DNA of 33,997 bases from a virus. Where the stretch lies: positions 1-33,997 of IMG/VR virus record IMGVR_UViG_3300050821_004497. One strand, written 5' to 3'. The notes under the pieces are model-generated. The model worked only from the letters and a program-made list of their open reading frames with translations. It ran no database searches and was not told where the DNA came from. The translations under genes were made by a program, and so were the position numbers. Within the stretch, counting starts at the first letter, position 1, and each line of letters begins with the position of its first letter. Below are positions 23,496 to 29,583 of the stretch, piece by piece.

Positions 23496-23883
23496 AGTAA
23501 AAATCCTCGCTGTCTATACCAAACTTCTGGCCGCTTGTCTTGTTTGCTGCAGTTGCGGGTTACACAAAGCATCTGCAAATTACTTCGGTTATTTGTTCCA
23601 CCAAGGGCCACAGGTACGATGTGATCGACCGTTGGTTTGTCGCCCAATCTCTTTCCACAGCCTGCGCAGCAATGCCGCTGCGCTTTGAGGATCACCACAA
23701 TATCGTTGTCACTGTAGGAACCAGCCGCTCGCAACCGATGCTTACGCTTGCGTTGGTTTTTAGCTTTGATCGCCTTGCCATGCGCGGACGCTTGGTAAAG
23801 GCGCCTATATTCGAGCATACTCAGCCGATTTATAGCGCGGTAGCGTTGTGCGTACTCGCGGCTGATATGCGGTTTGTTTGCGT
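23492..23883 (-). pseudogene. HNH endonuclease, C-terminal part (cut by transposon)
   Basis: This is the 3' part of an HNH gene whose 5' part lies 3.6 kb away at 27461-27626. The catalytic core is here: CCAGCGKRLGD, VDHIVPVALGGTNNRSNLQM and CVTRNCSKQDKRPEVWYRQR, giving the D-H, N and the zinc-binding Cys. The last Cys pair is spaced C-x4-C rather than the usual C-x2-C. Removing the transposon and one target-duplication copy joins 'ARARRRKY' to 'HANKPHISREYAQRYRAINR' without a frame change, giving a 185-residue protein. Without that, the surviving part could only start at an internal Met (at 23818). Located inside TerL. Confidence 0.85.
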
Positions 23884-23891
23884 GATATTTC
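23884..23891. repeat. Target-site duplication, left copy (GATATTTC)
   Basis: GATATTTC immediately precedes the left inverted repeat, and the identical octamer follows the right repeat at 27461-27468. Eight bases is the duplication length known for IS1595-family insertions. Confidence 0.9.
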
Positions 23892-23916
23892 CGGCATTAG
23901 GTAGCAAACTCACCTA
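23892..23916 (+). repeat. Left terminal inverted repeat
   Basis: Twenty-five bases, beginning CGGCATTAGG and ending CTCACCTA, exactly complementary to 27436-27460. They mark the left end of the transposon. Confidence 0.92.
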
Positions 23917-23960
23917 GCAACCTATCGGCCTATCCTGCCCGCTAAGCTACTGTCCTCGCC

Positions 23961-24119
23961 ATGAATTGGCTTCGGGACCTGCACCAGAACCTAAGCTTTA
24001 AGCTCGGATACGTGCGCGGGCGGCGCGGGAAGCCGTTTAGCTGCCCGTGGTGGGCGGACCAGGTCGTTTACGCCATGGGCCATATGGAGGGATACAAACT
24101 GTATCTCGCCGACCGATGA
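23961..24119 (+). CDS. Small transposon-carried protein
   Basis: A 52-residue frame: MNWLRDLHQNLSFKLGYVRG, RRGKPFSCPWWADQVVYAMG, HMEGYKLYLADR. Its TGA overlaps the ATG of the next cargo gene (ATGA), evidence that it is translated. It resembles, from memory, short proteins beside transposases in Bradyrhizobium-like genomes. A 'KPFSCPWWAD' segment is its most distinctive part. No function known. It is the first cargo gene after the left end. Confidence 0.6.
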   Translation: MNWLRDLHQNLSFKLGYVRGRRGKPFSCPWWADQVVYAMGHMEGYKLYLADR

Positions 24120-24550
24120 ACGCCTTCGTTGTCTCAGGACTGGTCAAGCGCCGCGCCCAACTGGCTGGCGACATAGAGAAGGCGCACGAAGCCTTGCGCC
24201 AGATGGTTCTCGACCTGGAGAACCTGGACGCCACGATCCTGCAATTCGAGCCTGATTTCAAAATCGAGGCGATCAAGCCCAAGGCGTTCCGACCGCCGAA
24301 GGATTGGAGCAACCGGGGCCAGATGACCCGGATTTGCCTGTCCATCCTACGGCAAGCGAGCGAGCCGCTTACGGCCCGCGACGTTGCCCTGCAATTGCTC
24401 ACAGAGCGCGCGTTGAACCGCGAGGATCAAAAGCTCCTACGGCTCATGACTAAGCGTGTAGGCGTCGCGTTGAGGGGCCAACGCGAGAAAGGTGTTGTTA
24501 AAGCCGATCAGGGGCCGGGACAATACATGCTATGGGCGATTATTCGCTAG
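24116..24550 (+). CDS. Transposon-carried protein with winged-helix-like C-terminus
   Basis: A 144-residue protein starting MNAFVVSGLVKRRAQLAGDI. The first 50 residues form a coiled helix (KAHEALRQMVLDLENLDATI). Then comes a linker with 'AIKPKAFRPPKDWSNRGQMT', and a winged-helix-like end: ICLSILRQASEPLTARDVAL QLLTER, then LRLMTKRVGVALRGQREKGV and QGPGQYMLWAI. Such a fold would bind DNA. The ATG at 24116 was chosen for its ATGA overlap with the small gene before it; a longer frame to 24047 would overlap it. Related proteins are frequent in Rhizobiales, often near transposases, but have no defined role. Confidence 0.6.
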   Translation: MNAFVVSGLVKRRAQLAGDIEKAHEALRQMVLDLENLDATILQFEPDFKIEAIKPKAFRPPKDWSNRGQMTRICLSILRQASEPLTARDVALQLLTERALNREDQKLLRLMTKRVGVALRGQREKGVVKADQGPGQYMLWAIIR

Positions 24551-24613
24551 TTTCCACATGCAAACGTAGGTATTTAGACGCGCTGGAATCGGGGGGAGCG
24601 GGATGATTCTGCA

Positions 24614-25096
24614 ATGGACGATGTTGCGCTCGCCAATTACGTCACTGGTACGTACTTTGGGTATGTCGAAGCCGGTCGCCTAGACCCGGACGGCGCGAGG
24701 TTGCTTGGCGTCAAGCCGCATGTCGAGATTTGGTTTTCCGACTACACTCTCCTAAAGCTCCAAAAACGGCACGGCGATATTAATTTTTCGCATTATCGCC
24801 ACATGCCATCGCTTCTCCTCCACGGATTTCGCGCCCAAGGTCGGACGCCAAATGTTTTGGACGCTTGGTGGGTTAGCTTCGATGGCCGCGAATTTATTGG
24901 GTTTTTCGCCGCGCTAAAGGCGACCAAAAAAGGTGAGGTTTTTGTCGCCACGTTTCACCGGATTCATTTGAACGAGGCGCGACGGCTATGGAAACGCGCG
25001 TTACGCGATGGCCGTCTTGTTCGCGAGCAGGCTCTTGCCAGCACGCTTCTTAAGCCCGGAACGGACCACCTAAAGCCAAAAAAGAAAATGGCGTGA
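24614..25096 (+). CDS. Transposon-carried protein, possible BECR-fold nuclease
   Basis: A 160-residue protein. The centre reads HVEIWFSDYTLLKLQKRHGD, INFSHYRHMPSLLLHGFRAQ, then WWVSFDGREFIGFFAALKAT KKGEVFVATFHRIH. The order helix with 'L.KRHGDI', 'H...mP.LL..G', then beta strands with 'ALKATKKGEVFVATFH' resembles the barnase/EndoU/colicin/RelE-like (BECR) nucleases often found in phages and toxins. Potential catalytic residues would be the His and Lys/Arg in these segments. The match is only by pattern, so enzyme activity is uncertain. The C terminus is basic (LKPGTDHLKPKKKMA). Alternatives: an unrelated small effector. Confidence 0.5.
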   Translation: MDDVALANYVTGTYFGYVEAGRLDPDGARLLGVKPHVEIWFSDYTLLKLQKRHGDINFSHYRHMPSLLLHGFRAQGRTPNVLDAWWVSFDGREFIGFFAALKATKKGEVFVATFHRIHLNEARRLWKRALRDGRLVREQALASTLLKPGTDHLKPKKKMA

Positions 25097-25212
25097 GGAG
25101 GGGACTCCCCGTTCCCTCATTGCGCTCCGATCTTTCGATCGTGCTACGGCTGGGAGATTCACCGTGTCGCTCACGCTGCATATTGTGTCTCACAATTCGA
25201 CTCGCCACGCAA

Positions 25213-25246
25213 GGGTAATTACCCCATAAATACCCAGGTAATTACC
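25213..25246. promoter_or_regulatory. Twin palindromic operator upstream of the RHH-like gene
   Basis: GGGTAATTACCC (25213-25224) is a perfect palindrome. A second, GGTAATTACC (25237-25246), lies 23 bases away centre to centre. Both sit 15-48 bases before the ATG of the RHH-like gene at 25261. Paired palindromes at this place are typical of self-repressing ribbon-helix-helix regulators. Confidence 0.6.
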
Positions 25247-25260
25247 CTACGAGTTTGAGT

Positions 25261-25470
25261 ATGGCTCAGCCGGAAAAACTCTCTGAGTCCAGAGAGTTGA
25301 CCATTAAATTGCCGATTGAACAGGATGACTATTTGATCTTGCTCGGCACTTTAGGAAAGGGCGGCCGATCCAGAACAGAAATTGCAACTCACATCTTGGT
25401 TCGGGAACTACAGGCCCTCGAAAAAGAGGGGTATCACGAGCGGCGGTTACCTAAGCCAAAGTCGGACTAA
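25261..25470 (+). CDS. RHH-like DNA-binding protein (antitoxin or repressor-like)
   Basis: A 69-residue protein starting MAQPEKLSESRELTIKLPIE. The short strand ELTIKLP is followed by a helix DYLILLGTLGKG and then a turn and helix RSRTEIATHILVRELQALEK, the ribbon-helix-helix layout. Two palindromes lie just upstream. The ATG at 25261 was preferred to a TTG two codons earlier. It ends tail-to-tail with the transposase, sharing 20 bases with it. It could repress itself or partner the nuclease-like protein upstream, but there is a 164-base gap between the two. Confidence 0.55.
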   Translation: MAQPEKLSESRELTIKLPIEQDDYLILLGTLGKGGRSRTEIATHILVRELQALEKEGYHERRLPKPKSD

Positions 25471-26324
25471 TTGATCGCTGCCAATATCCCTTCCACTGAC
25501 GCGACACCGGATGCTTAAGAGCCGCATCAGTGATCGCCAGATAAAGCTCGCCAGTGCTTCGGCGCCGGTTGTCCTCACGCCACGCCATTTCCGATGAATA
25601 CGCCGCAAGGTACGGGCCAGCGATATGATGATGCGTTCCAATTTCGGCGCGGCGGAGCCGGGAGAAAAACGACTCTGCTTGATTGGTGCAGGCATCATCC
25701 GTCGAATAGGCTTCCGTGTGGTTGATGCGCTTCGTGAGATAGCGGGAGTGCAGCGTGTCCCAGCATGACGCCTCGTCTGCGTACACGATGCTTCCGGCTT
25801 TCACGCGGTCCTGAATAACCGGGAGCGACAATTCCTCAGAGCGGCAGACGTAGGGCAGCGACGATCCGTTCCGCTCCCGCATGATGACTACACAACGGCG
25901 CTTGCCGGATTGGTTTTTCCAGAGACGACGGTCGCGGCGGTTTTGCTTGTAGTTGGCCGGTTTGACGTAGCCGCCGAAATAGGCGCCGTCGATTTCAACG
26001 TCGCCAGAAACCTTGCGGTCCTTGATTTCGTCTTACGAAGATCGCGATTGCCAATAGGTAGTCGCGAACAGGCAGCTTGCGGCTGGCGAAGATCGTCCCG
26101 GACGTGACGCTGAATTGGTGCGAGCAAGATTTGCATTTCCAGAGCTTGCGCGTGCGGTAGCTGTAGAGGGCTGCGCAGCGGCACCGAGGGCAGTACGGCT
26201 CGCCCGCGTTGTCGGACCACCGGACCAATTGGAACGCCTCGTAGGCTTCCTCATCCGTCATACGGGCCACGGCCGCTAACGAGAGCGTCCGGGCCTGAGA
26301 GGAAAGGAGGAAATGCTGTGCCAT
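25451..26324 (-). pseudogene. IS1595 (ISXO2-like) transposase with internal deletion
   Basis: The N part, MAQHFLLSSQARTLSLAAVA, a zinc ribbon (CPRCRC, CKSC), and TSGTIFASRKLPVRDYLLAI is in one frame. The rest, DEIKDRKVSGDVEIDGAYFG, GYVKPANYK, SGKRRCVVIMRERNGSSLPY, ADEASCWDTLHSRYLTKRIN, ESFFSRLRRAEIGTHHHIAG and WKGYWQ, is in another. Between 'LAIAIFV' and 'DEIKDRK' (about 26030) roughly 35 residues normally present are missing, with a frame change. The first catalytic Asp (VEIDGAYFGG) and later ones remain. It is therefore probably inactive. The ends of the element are nevertheless perfect. Confidence 0.8.
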
Positions 26325-26342
26325 GGCGTTTATGCCATGAAC

Positions 26343-26390
26343 ATAGCATATACGCTATTGCAGTCAACAGGAAAATGTCATATATGCTAT
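26343..26390. promoter_or_regulatory. Repeated operator-like sites and promoter for the DUF6471-like gene
   Basis: ATAGCATATACGCTAT at 26343-26358 is a near-palindrome, and CATATATGCTAT at 26379-26390 repeats its core. They lie between the divergent transposase and DUF6471-like genes. TTGCAG at 26358-26363, 17 bases, then TATATG at 26381-26386 is a possible plus-strand promoter overlapped by the second site. A regulator acting on both genes is an inference. Confidence 0.45.
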
Positions 26391-26419
26391 GAATTATTCG
26401 CTTATGAAAGGACGGACCC

Positions 26420-26653
26420 ATGCCAGCCAAGCAACCCTCATGGGAAGACCGGGCAAAACGGTTCCTCAAGGCCGAATTGAAGCGGGCGGACATAAGCTAT
26501 CGGGAGCTTGCCGAACGGCTCGAAAAACATGGCCTTGAGGAAACCGAGGCCAGCATCGCCAGCAAGCTCAGCCGGGGCACATTCGCGGCGACGTTCTTCC
26601 TCGCATCTTTAGTGGCAATCGGTTGCGAGGCCGTGCAATTAGGGGACCTATAG
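26420..26653 (+). CDS. DUF6471-like small regulatory protein
   Basis: A 77-residue protein: MPAKQPSWEDRAKRFLKAEL, KRADISYRELAERLEKHGLE, ETEASIASKLSRGTFAATFF, LASLVAIGCEAVQLGDL. This matches the DUF6471 pattern 'FLKAELKRA.isY.eLaerL...G..eTEasIasKLsRGtFaatFflAsL.AIGc'. The helix-turn-helix-like 'SYRELAERL' followed by 'ASIASKLSRGTF' suggests DNA binding. Divergent from the transposase and with repeated sites between them, it may regulate the element. ATG preceded by AAAGGACGG. Stop just three bases from the convergent Dcd-fold gene's end. Confidence 0.7.
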   Translation: MPAKQPSWEDRAKRFLKAELKRADISYRELAERLEKHGLEETEASIASKLSRGTFAATFFLASLVAIGCEAVQLGDL

Positions 26654-26655
26654 TT

Positions 26656-27333
26656 TCATTTGATCGCAACAATCGCTCCAATTATTGCCATGCCGATTAC
26701 CAGCAGAACCGGGATCACCCATTTATAATGCCTCATTTCAGTGGTGAGCGACGTTACGTCGGATGTTAGAGTCCCGACGTTCGCACTGAGGGAGCGCAGG
26801 GTGTTTAGGACTTCCGAAAGGGCCATCCCTTCGCTTTCCGTAATAAATTCGATTTCCTCGGCGCCTAATTCCATCCTCCCTTGGTACGGCCCAGAATAGG
26901 GTTTTTGGGCGGGCTCCTCCAAGCGATGGAACTCGACGGTGAGAAGATCATCTTTGTACGGAAGCGAAACTGGTTTAGGCGTCAGATTCGTCATTCCGAC
27001 GATAAGACGGCCGTGAAATCCAGGATCAATTTGTGGACCCGTAGTGGCGATTATGCCTTTTCGCGCGTATTTAGAGCGAAGCCCAAAACGTGCGGCATAT
27101 TGCGGCCCAAGCTTAATTTCCTCCAAAACGCAAACAACACCAAAGTCTCCGGGAGAGAGTAGGATGTATCCGTCTTGTTTTATGTTGATCTTTTTCTTGG
27201 CACTCGTGGTGGCTCCCTGTTCGCCAACCCGCAGATCATAGCTTGCAGCCTGGACCTGACCCTTATCGAACGGCTCGATAAGAATATCACCCTTGGCGAC
27301 GGCCTCTTGAATTTGCCGATCCGTGAGAATCAT
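26656..27333 (-). CDS. dUTPase/dCTP-deaminase-fold protein with C-terminal membrane anchor
   Basis: A 225-residue protein. Residues 1-150 follow the dCTP deaminase/dUTPase fold: ILIEPFDKGQVQAASYDLRV, LRSKYARKGIIATTGPQIDP GFHGRLIVGMTNL, then LLTVEFHRLEEPAQKPYSGP. The catalytic Glu of dCTP deaminases (in 'VLEFYN') is replaced by Gly (G113), while the dUTPase-type Asp of 'ID..(Y/F).G' (D103) remains. Residues about 168-200 look like a coiled coil (VLNTLRSLSANVGTLTSDVT) and 205-222 a membrane helix (WVIPVLLVIGMAIIGAIVAI), so it is tail-anchored. Dcd-type enzymes are known to protect cells against phages by depleting nucleotides; whether this one acts so, or catalyses at all, is open. GGAGG lies ten bases before the ATG. 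Confidence 0.7.
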   Translation of the reverse strand: MILTDRQIQEAVAKGDILIEPFDKGQVQAASYDLRVGEQGATTSAKKKINIKQDGYILLSPGDFGVVCVLEEIKLGPQYAARFGLRSKYARKGIIATTGPQIDPGFHGRLIVGMTNLTPKPVSLPYKDDLLTVEFHRLEEPAQKPYSGPYQGRMELGAEEIEFITESEGMALSEVLNTLRSLSANVGTLTSDVTSLTTEMRHYKWVIPVLLVIGMAIIGAIVAIK

Positions 27334-27366
27334 AGAAGCCGAGCCTCCAAACTCGCCGAATCGGGT

Positions 27367-27394
27367 ATATTAGAACAAATCATGAATCCCGCAA
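27367..27394 (-). promoter_or_regulatory. Candidate promoter of the Dcd-fold gene
   Basis: On the minus strand TTGCGG (27394-27389) and TAATAT (27372-27367) are spaced by 16 bases, resembling a sigma-70 promoter. It lies about 34 bases upstream of the ATG at 27333, within the transposon, so the gene carries its own promoter. Confidence 0.5.
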
Positions 27395-27435
27395 TAGCTA
27401 CCTCGCAATTTGTCTGTGAATTGGCGTTGGGGCAA

Positions 27436-27460
27436 TAGGTGAGTTTGCTACCTAATGCCG
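27436..27460 (-). repeat. Right terminal inverted repeat
   Basis: Exact complement of the left 25 bases, ending CCTAATGCCG. It marks the right end of the transposon. Confidence 0.92.
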
Positions 27461-27468
27461 GATATTTC
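27461..27468. repeat. Target-site duplication, right copy (GATATTTC)
   Basis: Identical octamer to 23884-23891, directly after the right inverted repeat. It also lies inside the HNH coding frame. Confidence 0.9.
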
Positions 27469-27626
27469 CGCCGCCGCGCTCGCGCACAAGGTTTGCAGCG
27501 GCTATCGTAGCGAAAACTCGGATTGTTGCAGGCAGTCGTGTACTTGCACCGATAGAACTCCGAAAGCGGCTTACGCTCCCGGCACATGATGCACACTCGA
27601 TGACCGTCCGAAATCACTGTCCACAT
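27461..27626 (-). pseudogene. HNH endonuclease, N-terminal part (cut by transposon)
   Basis: The first 55 codons of the HNH gene: MWTVISDGHRVCIMCRERKP, LSEFYRCKY, then YDSRCKPCARARRRKY. The C-x2-C...C-x2-C zinc ribbon with 'RKPLSEFYR' is the usual start of this HNH type. At 27461 the frame enters the transposon and runs on for about 44 unrelated codons to 27330. The ATG at 27626 is 36 bases after the TerL-N stop. Continuing after the transposon at 23883 restores the frame. Confidence 0.8.
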
Positions 27627-27661
27627 AGGCCAAGTGAATCACGAAAGCCCCTGTGTCGCAA

Positions 27662-28483
27662 TCAAAAATCCACCTCTCCCGGCAACCGTCCACCCGGCAG
27701 GAACGCCTGCACCACGTCCGACATGCCCTCGAGCGGCGTGAAGGTTAGAATACCCATTCCCCGTCGGGTCATCAACCGGATCGAACACTCCGTGTAAATC
27801 TCGATCGGCGGTTCCTCGTCCAACCAGGCGCCGTCTTTCGCCGTGCCCTCGAACGCTCCGCGGCCCTGCTCGTAGCTCTTGAGCCCCAACGTCGACCAGC
27901 CGCCGAACTGGCTCTTGATCTGGATGGTGTCGATGAAGTCGGCAACGCCGCGTTTCCAGGTGATGGCGCCGATGTCGCTCTTGGGGATCAGACCCGTGCC
28001 GGCGACGCTCTTGAAGCGGCCGTTCCACTGCACCGGACCGAACAGCGTTTCCTTCTGGATGATGTCGCGGGTCGTTTCGTTGGTCTTTCCCGCGGCCCAC
28101 CAGTCGACGGGTCGGTTGAAGCGATAGCCAGGCCACCATTCGGGATAGCGGCCGGTCAGATGCAGCGCGGTTTCGTAGCCGCCCATGCCGAGGGTCTTGC
28201 CGACGCGGTTGGCGCAGAGCGCCATGCGCTCGCGATGCGGGGAACCGTCACACCCTTCGGGGCACCAGGTCTCGATCGGATCGTGCTCGCCGCCGGCCGC
28301 GAAAAACTCCATGTGGCGGGCGTAGAGTTCCCGCCGAAGAGGTCCGGTATCGGGATAGAGCCGATAGAGCGCCCGGTATGGATCACTCCGGGCGATGTTC
28401 TGCCGCAGCTTCGCCACCAACAGGCTCCGGCCCGTTGGGGATAGCTTCGAGAGCTTCGGCAAGAGCGCGCTGATCGTCGACAC
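27662..28483 (-). CDS. terL: Terminase large subunit, N-terminal (ATPase) part
   Basis: A 273-residue frame carrying the packaging ATPase: Walker A-like ANRVGKT (91-97), Walker B with acidic pair WLDEE (220-224), and motif III LTFTPLEG (246-253). It ends right after FLPGGRLPGEVDF at a TGA. The nuclease half is missing and lies at 22677-23495. In the intact family the next residues would belong to that part. The ATG at 28483 is inside the TerS gene (101-base overlap in another frame); an internal start is possible. TerL binds the portal and pumps DNA into the head. Confidence 0.85.
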   Translation of the reverse strand: MSTISALLPKLSKLSPTGRSLLVAKLRQNIARSDPYRALYRLYPDTGPLRRELYARHMEFFAAGGEHDPIETWCPEGCDGSPHRERMALCANRVGKTLGMGGYETALHLTGRYPEWWPGYRFNRPVDWWAAGKTNETTRDIIQKETLFGPVQWNGRFKSVAGTGLIPKSDIGAITWKRGVADFIDTIQIKSQFGGWSTLGLKSYEQGRGAFEGTAKDGAWLDEEPPIEIYTECSIRLMTRRGMGILTFTPLEGMSDVVQAFLPGGRLPGEVDF

Positions 28484-28985
28484 TCAACCCCGCAAAGAAG
28501 GCCCCGACGTTGACGACGTTCGTGGCTCCGGTTTGTTCCGGGGCGATGCCGCCCATGTGCTTCAAGAGCGTGAAATTGGCCTGATTCTTGTCCCAGAGCT
28601 TCAGTTTGGGATTGCCGTCTTCGTCCCACTCGATCGCCGCGAGCGCGTCCGTGAGTTCCCGCGGCAAGGTGGTGATGTCCTTGAGCTGCAGCTTGCCTTC
28701 GGGTCCGCGCTCGAAGAAGTCCACCAGGTTTGCGCGCCCAATTCGGTCGATGCGATTCACCACTGCGGCGATACGCACATCCCGGTATTCGAGCGCCTGG
28801 CCGAACAGTTCGCGAAAGCGGGCTTTGACATCGACGGTGTTGGAGAGACGTCGGGCGTTCTCGACACCAGGAGCATAGCCGGCGCGCTCGTAGGCCTTGG
28901 CTCGCGCCTTCGGGTCGCAGTCGAGTTCGAGTTCAACCCACTCCCGGACGAACAGTTCATGGCGGGGATTGACCAGCGCTCCCAT
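28383..28985 (-). CDS. terS: Terminase small subunit
   Basis: A 200-residue protein beginning MGALVNPRHELFVREWVELE, with 'KAYERAGYAPGVENARRLSN TVDVKARFRELFGQA', the 'NPRHE.F.......a..aY..AGY....NArrL..n..V.aRi.eL' pattern of phage small terminases. The C terminus is charged and probably disordered (ALAEALEAIPNGPEPVGGEA). The subunit recognises phage DNA to begin packaging. It lies directly before TerL and the two overlap. The 44-base gap upstream (28986-29029) shows nothing special. Confidence 0.75.
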   Translation of the reverse strand: MGALVNPRHELFVREWVELELDCDPKARAKAYERAGYAPGVENARRLSNTVDVKARFRELFGQALEYRDVRIAAVVNRIDRIGRANLVDFFERGPEGKLQLKDITTLPRELTDALAAIEWDEDGNPKLKLWDKNQANFTLLKHMGGIAPEQTGATNVVNVGAFFAGLSVDDQRALAEALEAIPNGPEPVGGEAAAEHRPE

Positions 28986-29029
28986 GACACGGTCGATTCA
29001 TAGCGATTCGCAACTGAGGCGGGATTGCC

Positions 29030-29437
29030 TCATTTCGGGAGCGGATTATAGCGGTCCCACTCGACCGAACGCAAGGAGATTGCTGCGACGGCCTTGGATG
29101 CTTCCCAATCGACCACAAATTCCTTGGCGGGTTCCCGGTCGAGCGCGGCGCGGACGGCTGCAGGGTCCGCAGTTGCTAAGTCGCTGAATTGCGCAGCAAA
29201 TTCGCTAGGTGCCACAAAGGACCGCACGGCTGCAGCGGTTGCTGCGCTCACTGGATATTGCTCGGGCATAGCCTCAACCGCGACCATCTGCGAGATCAGC
29301 GGCGCACGCCCCTTGGACAGCCGGTCGATCATCATCCGCACGAAGGTCGCCGAATCAATCCCTTCGTCGGCTGCGGCCTGTTCGACCCACGCCAGCTGCT
29401 CGTCGGTGAGTTTGAGCACCATGCGCTTGGCGGTCAT
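29030..29437 (-). CDS. RHH-like hypothetical phage protein
   Basis: A 135-residue protein. The first 45 residues (MTAKRMVLKLTDEQLAWVEQ, AAADEGIDSATFVRMMIDRL) resemble a ribbon-helix-helix: strand KRMVLKL then a helix, a short turn and a second helix. The rest is Ala/Val-rich with 'EFVVDWEASKAVAAISLRSV EWDRYNPLPK'. ATG at 29437 overlaps the stop of the small zinc-ribbon gene (ATGA). DNA-binding is a possibility. Its position before TerS could allow a role in regulating late genes, which is an inference. Confidence 0.55.
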   Translation of the reverse strand: MTAKRMVLKLTDEQLAWVEQAAADEGIDSATFVRMMIDRLSKGRAPLISQMVAVEAMPEQYPVSAATAAAVRSFVAPSEFAAQFSDLATADPAAVRAALDREPAKEFVVDWEASKAVAAISLRSVEWDRYNPLPK

Positions 29438-29583
29438 CGCTTCAAGTCCATGCGTTCAATGCACCCAACGCAAACTAACGCTGGCTCAGTGACCTGGCAG
29501 ATATCGCACAGAGCGCGCTTCGCACGCCGCGTGGCTTTTGCCGTGGCTGAACGCTTGCGGGATGGGGGTTTGGGCTTACGCAC
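29434..29583 (-). CDS. Small zinc-ribbon-like protein (GTG start)
   Basis: A 49-residue frame starting GTG, MRKPKPPSRKRSATAKATRR, AKRALCDICQVTEPALVCVG, CIERMDLKR. The pairs C26-x2-C29 and C38-x2-C41 form a possible zinc knuckle, and the first 25 residues are basic. GTG overlaps the stop of the NusG-like gene (GTGCGTAA), and the TGA overlaps the next ATG (ATGA). Such tight packing on both sides supports a real gene despite its size. Function unknown; nucleic-acid binding is plausible. Confidence 0.55.
   Translation of the reverse strand: MRKPKPPSRKRSATAKATRRAKRALCDICQVTEPALVCVGCIERMDLKR

Larger units (their letters stand above)
23892..27460. mobile_element. IS1595-family transposon with six cargo genes (3,569 bp)
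   Basis: The ends are perfect 25-bp inverted repeats beginning CGGCATTAGGTAGCAAAC, flanked by an exact 8-bp duplication, GATATTTC. The transposase inside is of the ISXO2/IS1595 type but has lost its middle. Plus-strand cargo: a 52- and a 144-residue protein, a 160-residue nuclease-like protein, a 69-residue RHH-like protein, and a DUF6471-like regulator. Minus-strand cargo: a membrane-anchored dUTPase/Dcd-fold protein. The IS1595 family is known for passenger genes. It inserted into the HNH gene within TerL. Intact ends with a damaged transposase mean either decay after insertion or movement by a transposase supplied in trans. Confidence 0.9.
23493..27664 (-). other. Insertion inside TerL: HNH-containing intervening sequence (intron-like) with nested transposon
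   Basis: TerL is interrupted between GEVDF and SDAPSL. Without the transposon and one target-duplication copy the insertion is 595 nt, almost filled by the HNH gene. Boundaries drawn here follow a group I splice rule: exon 1 ends in T (GAT TTT) and the insert ends in G (ACTTTG), and joining them restores the TerL frame. The size 595 is not a multiple of three and TerL-N meets an immediate stop, so an in-frame intein is excluded. The non-coding part is only about 40 nt, so a ribozyme core would have to overlap the HNH gene. The alternative is a simple HNH invasion giving two TerL cistrons. An 8-base direct repeat, GGATTTTT, lies at 23499-23506 and 27664-27671. Confidence 0.6.

Noticed and set aside
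23493-27664. An intein in TerL
   Set aside because: The ATPase half meets an immediate stop and the insert (595 nt without the transposon) is not a multiple of three.
23499-27671. Excision of the TerL insert by recombination between GGATTTTT repeats
   Set aside because: Joining at these repeats shifts the frame so that the nuclease half is not read.
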